A DNA stretch of 64,000 nt, from NCBI RefSeq assembly GCF_051903925.1, contig NZ_CP173678.1:4216001-4280000 (forward strand), given 5' to 3'. A program made the position numbers and the translations under genes. The notes beneath the pieces were generated by a model. The model had not been told where the DNA came from and made no database searches. It worked only from the letters and a program-made list of their open reading frames with translations. Positions 62,699 to 64,000 of the stretch are shown in pieces (the first letter of the stretch is position 1; every line of letters starts with the position of its first letter). The stretch comes from G051903925 sp051903925. Lineage in GTDB: Bacteria > Pseudomonadota > Alphaproteobacteria > Zavarziniales > Zavarziniaceae.

Positions 62699-63325
62699 AT
62701 GGGTCGGTCGGGGTCGCAGACACAGTTCGTGCAGGGGAATGCGCGTGGCGTTTCCATCGGGAAGGCGCTGGCACCGATGGCTGTGCTGGGCCTTGCTCTG
62801 CTGCTGGGCGCCTGCGCCACCCAGCTCTCCGCCGAACCGCCGGTGCCCGCCCCGCCTCCCATGACCGCCCGCGCGCCCGCCAGCGACCTGCCCGTCGTCA
62901 CCGCGCGGACGGTGCCACCGCTGCCACGGCCCCGGCCGGCCGATGTGCCGCCGCCACGTCCGGCTACGACCCAGGCGGCGGCAGCGCCCGCCGAGGCGCC
63001 GCCCCCTGCCTCCGCCCCCACGCAGGCGCCACCGCGGGTGGAGGTCCAGGCCGCGCTGAAGCCACCCCCTCGAATCAACCCCGTGGGCCTCGACACGCCC
63101 GCGCTGCTGCGTGCGTTCGGCGAGCCCGAGCGTCGCAGCGAAGAACCGCCGGCCCAGGTCTGGCGCTATGGCAATGGTGAGTGCGCCGTGAACTTCTATC
63201 TCTACCTCGACGTTGCCCGGAATCAGTTCCGGGTGGTCCACGCCAGGCTGGCCCAGGGGCGGCCCCAGCCGGGCGCCGTCGACGAATGCCTCTCGCGCCT
63301 GGCGGCCAACCATGGCCAGTCCTGA
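62699..63325 (+). CDS. Proline-rich lipoprotein of unknown function
   Basis: 208 aa from ATG 62699; ATG 62777 (MAVLGLALLLGAC) is closer to the signal sequence and may be the true start. Lipobox LLGAC, then a Pro/Ala-rich linker (about residues 45-125) likely extended in the periplasm, then a compact C-terminal domain: PALLRAFGEPERRSEEPPAQVWRYGNGECAVNFYLYLDVARNQFRV. The 'GxP...WxY...C.L.fyLy' pattern resembles small envelope domains related to SmpA/BamE-like sequences. It overlaps the ChvI-like gene by 14 nt, so they are co-transcribed. Confidence 0.72.
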   Translation: MGRSGSQTQFVQGNARGVSIGKALAPMAVLGLALLLGACATQLSAEPPVPAPPPMTARAPASDLPVVTARTVPPLPRPRPADVPPPRPATTQAAAAPAEAPPPASAPTQAPPRVEVQAALKPPPRINPVGLDTPALLRAFGEPERRSEEPPAQVWRYGNGECAVNFYLYLDVARNQFRVVHARLAQGRPQPGAVDECLSRLAANHGQS

Positions 63326-64000
63326 GCCCGGGGCCGACGAGCACCTGCTGCTCGTCGACGACGATTCCCTGTTCGCGGACACCCTGTCCGGCAACCTGGA
63401 GGACGAAGGCTATCGCGTGACCTGCGCGTCCGACGGGGCGGCGGCGCTGTCCCTGCTGGACGGGCACCGCTATGACCTGATCCTGCTGGACTGGCGCATG
63501 CCGGGCATGGACGGCCTGTCGGCGCTGAAGGCGATCCGAGCCCGGCTGCCGGACCTTCCCGTGATCTTCCTGACCTCGCTCGCCGATCCGCTCTACGAGG
63601 AAGCGGCGCTCGACCGCGGGGCCGTCGACTTCGTGGAAAAGAACCGCAGCCTGGGCGTGATCCTGAAGCGCATCCGGCTGAGCCTGGACCGCGTGCGCCA
63701 GGCCGCGGCCAGCGGGGGGGAGGCCAAGCCCCAACCGATCGCCACGGACGAGGGGATCCGCCTGGACGTGGCCAGCGGCCGCGCCTTCTGGCGCGGGCAG
63801 GAAGTGCCGCTGACCCTGAGCGAGTTCCGCGTTGTGCGCCTGATGGTCGAGCGCAATGGCGGCGACGTCACGTTCCGCGAACTGTATGACGCCGTGCGGG
63901 GCGAGAACTTCCGCGCCGGCAGTGGCGAGGACGGCTACCGCGCCAATGTGCGGGCAATGATCAAGCGCATCCGGGCCAAGTTCAAGGAACTGGACGACGG
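63312..64000 (+). CDS. ChvI-like OmpR-family response regulator, 3'-truncated by the window edge
   Basis: 229 codons visible from ATG 63312, and the frame remains open at the window end. The receiver domain (about 10-125) has LLLVDDDS, phospho-acceptor LILLDWRMPGMDG (Asp60), FLTS and DFVEKNRS. The winged-helix DNA-binding domain (about 140 on) has VPLTLSEFRVVRLMVERNGGDVTFRELYDAVRG, then FRAGSGEDGYRANVRAMIKRIRAKFKELD, the C-terminal pattern of ChvI from the ChvG/ChvI envelope-stress system. A ChvG-type kinase may lie just outside the window. The start overlaps the lipoprotein stop. Confidence 0.87.
   Translation, partial: MASPEPGADEHLLLVDDDSLFADTLSGNLEDEGYRVTCASDGAAALSLLDGHRYDLILLDWRMPGMDGLSALKAIRARLPDLPVIFLTSLADPLYEEAALDRGAVDFVEKNRSLGVILKRIRLSLDRVRQAAASGGEAKPQPIATDEGIRLDVASGRAFWRGQEVPLTLSEFRVVRLMVERNGGDVTFRELYDAVRGENFRAGSGEDGYRANVRAMIKRIRAKFKELDD

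Overview
The window is gene-dense, high-GC bacterial DNA with short intergenic gaps, frequent 4-nt start/stop overlaps and GTG/TTG starts. The gene content points to an alphaproteobacterium, plausibly a Rhodospirillales-type soil or water organism: a ChvI-like response regulator, an FtrA-type regulator, PII/AmtB, the DNA-ligase-associated exonuclease, and short palindromic 'CTTCGAGACGG...CCTCAGGATGA' repeats common in that class. The lineage is an inference; no rRNA or tRNA gene was seen that could settle it.

Left third (1-30 kb). A 5'-truncated membrane gene and ruvX open the window, followed by a drug/metabolite transporter, a secreted protein of unknown function and a DUF4236 protein. A glutamine-synthetase-like ligase and an aldehyde dehydrogenase follow, suggesting amine or polyamine catabolism. 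A minus-strand run comes next: choline-kinase-like phosphotransferase, GntR/UTRA regulator, inositol-monophosphatase-family phosphatase, then the ligase-associated exonuclease and ATP-dependent DNA ligase. Upstream of it lie a dimethylglycine/sarcosine-dehydrogenase-like flavoprotein, an FtrA-type regulator and a rhodanese. A NadR-like NAD-salvage enzyme is divergent from an EamA transporter with overlapping starts. Then come aconitase, a PAS histidine kinase, an ankyrin-like protein, BluB, an acyl-CoA synthetase, and the glnK-amtB operon, which has a sigma-54-like promoter and a good intrinsic terminator. Two rRNA methyltransferases (RsmB family, RlmJ) follow.

Middle (30-51 kb). This part holds an MFS transporter, a gamma-glutamyltransferase-like hydrolase and a PAS-(degenerate GGDEF)-EAL protein. 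A minus-strand catabolic cluster (DUF1028, RidA, flavin monooxygenase, MDR dehydrogenase, SDR reductase) follows, then an HxlR regulator with a clear palindromic operator and an ArgE/DapE-type deacylase. Next is a complete Opp/Dpp-type ABC importer whose binding-protein gene is separated from its permease and ATPase genes. The separating block is on the minus strand: two tandem luciferase-like (NtaA/SnaA-type) monooxygenases and a strikingly AT-rich islet with two small membrane-protein genes and its own sigma-70-like promoter. This transporter-monooxygenase locus is the most system-like part of the window.

Right part (51-64 kb). Here are an esterase, an acyl-CoA dehydrogenase, the Sua5/TsaC tRNA-modification enzyme, an MFS exporter and a glutathione transferase. 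A GlcD/D2HGDH-type FAD dehydrogenase is coupled to a NUDIX hydrolase, followed by an SDR, a second HSL-type esterase and a glycine-zipper lipoprotein. The window ends with a signalling group: a receiver-degenerate-EAL protein, a proline-rich lipoprotein and a ChvI-like response regulator that runs off the right edge. Three loci carry inverted pairs of one palindromic repeat family, and a fourth carries a second family.
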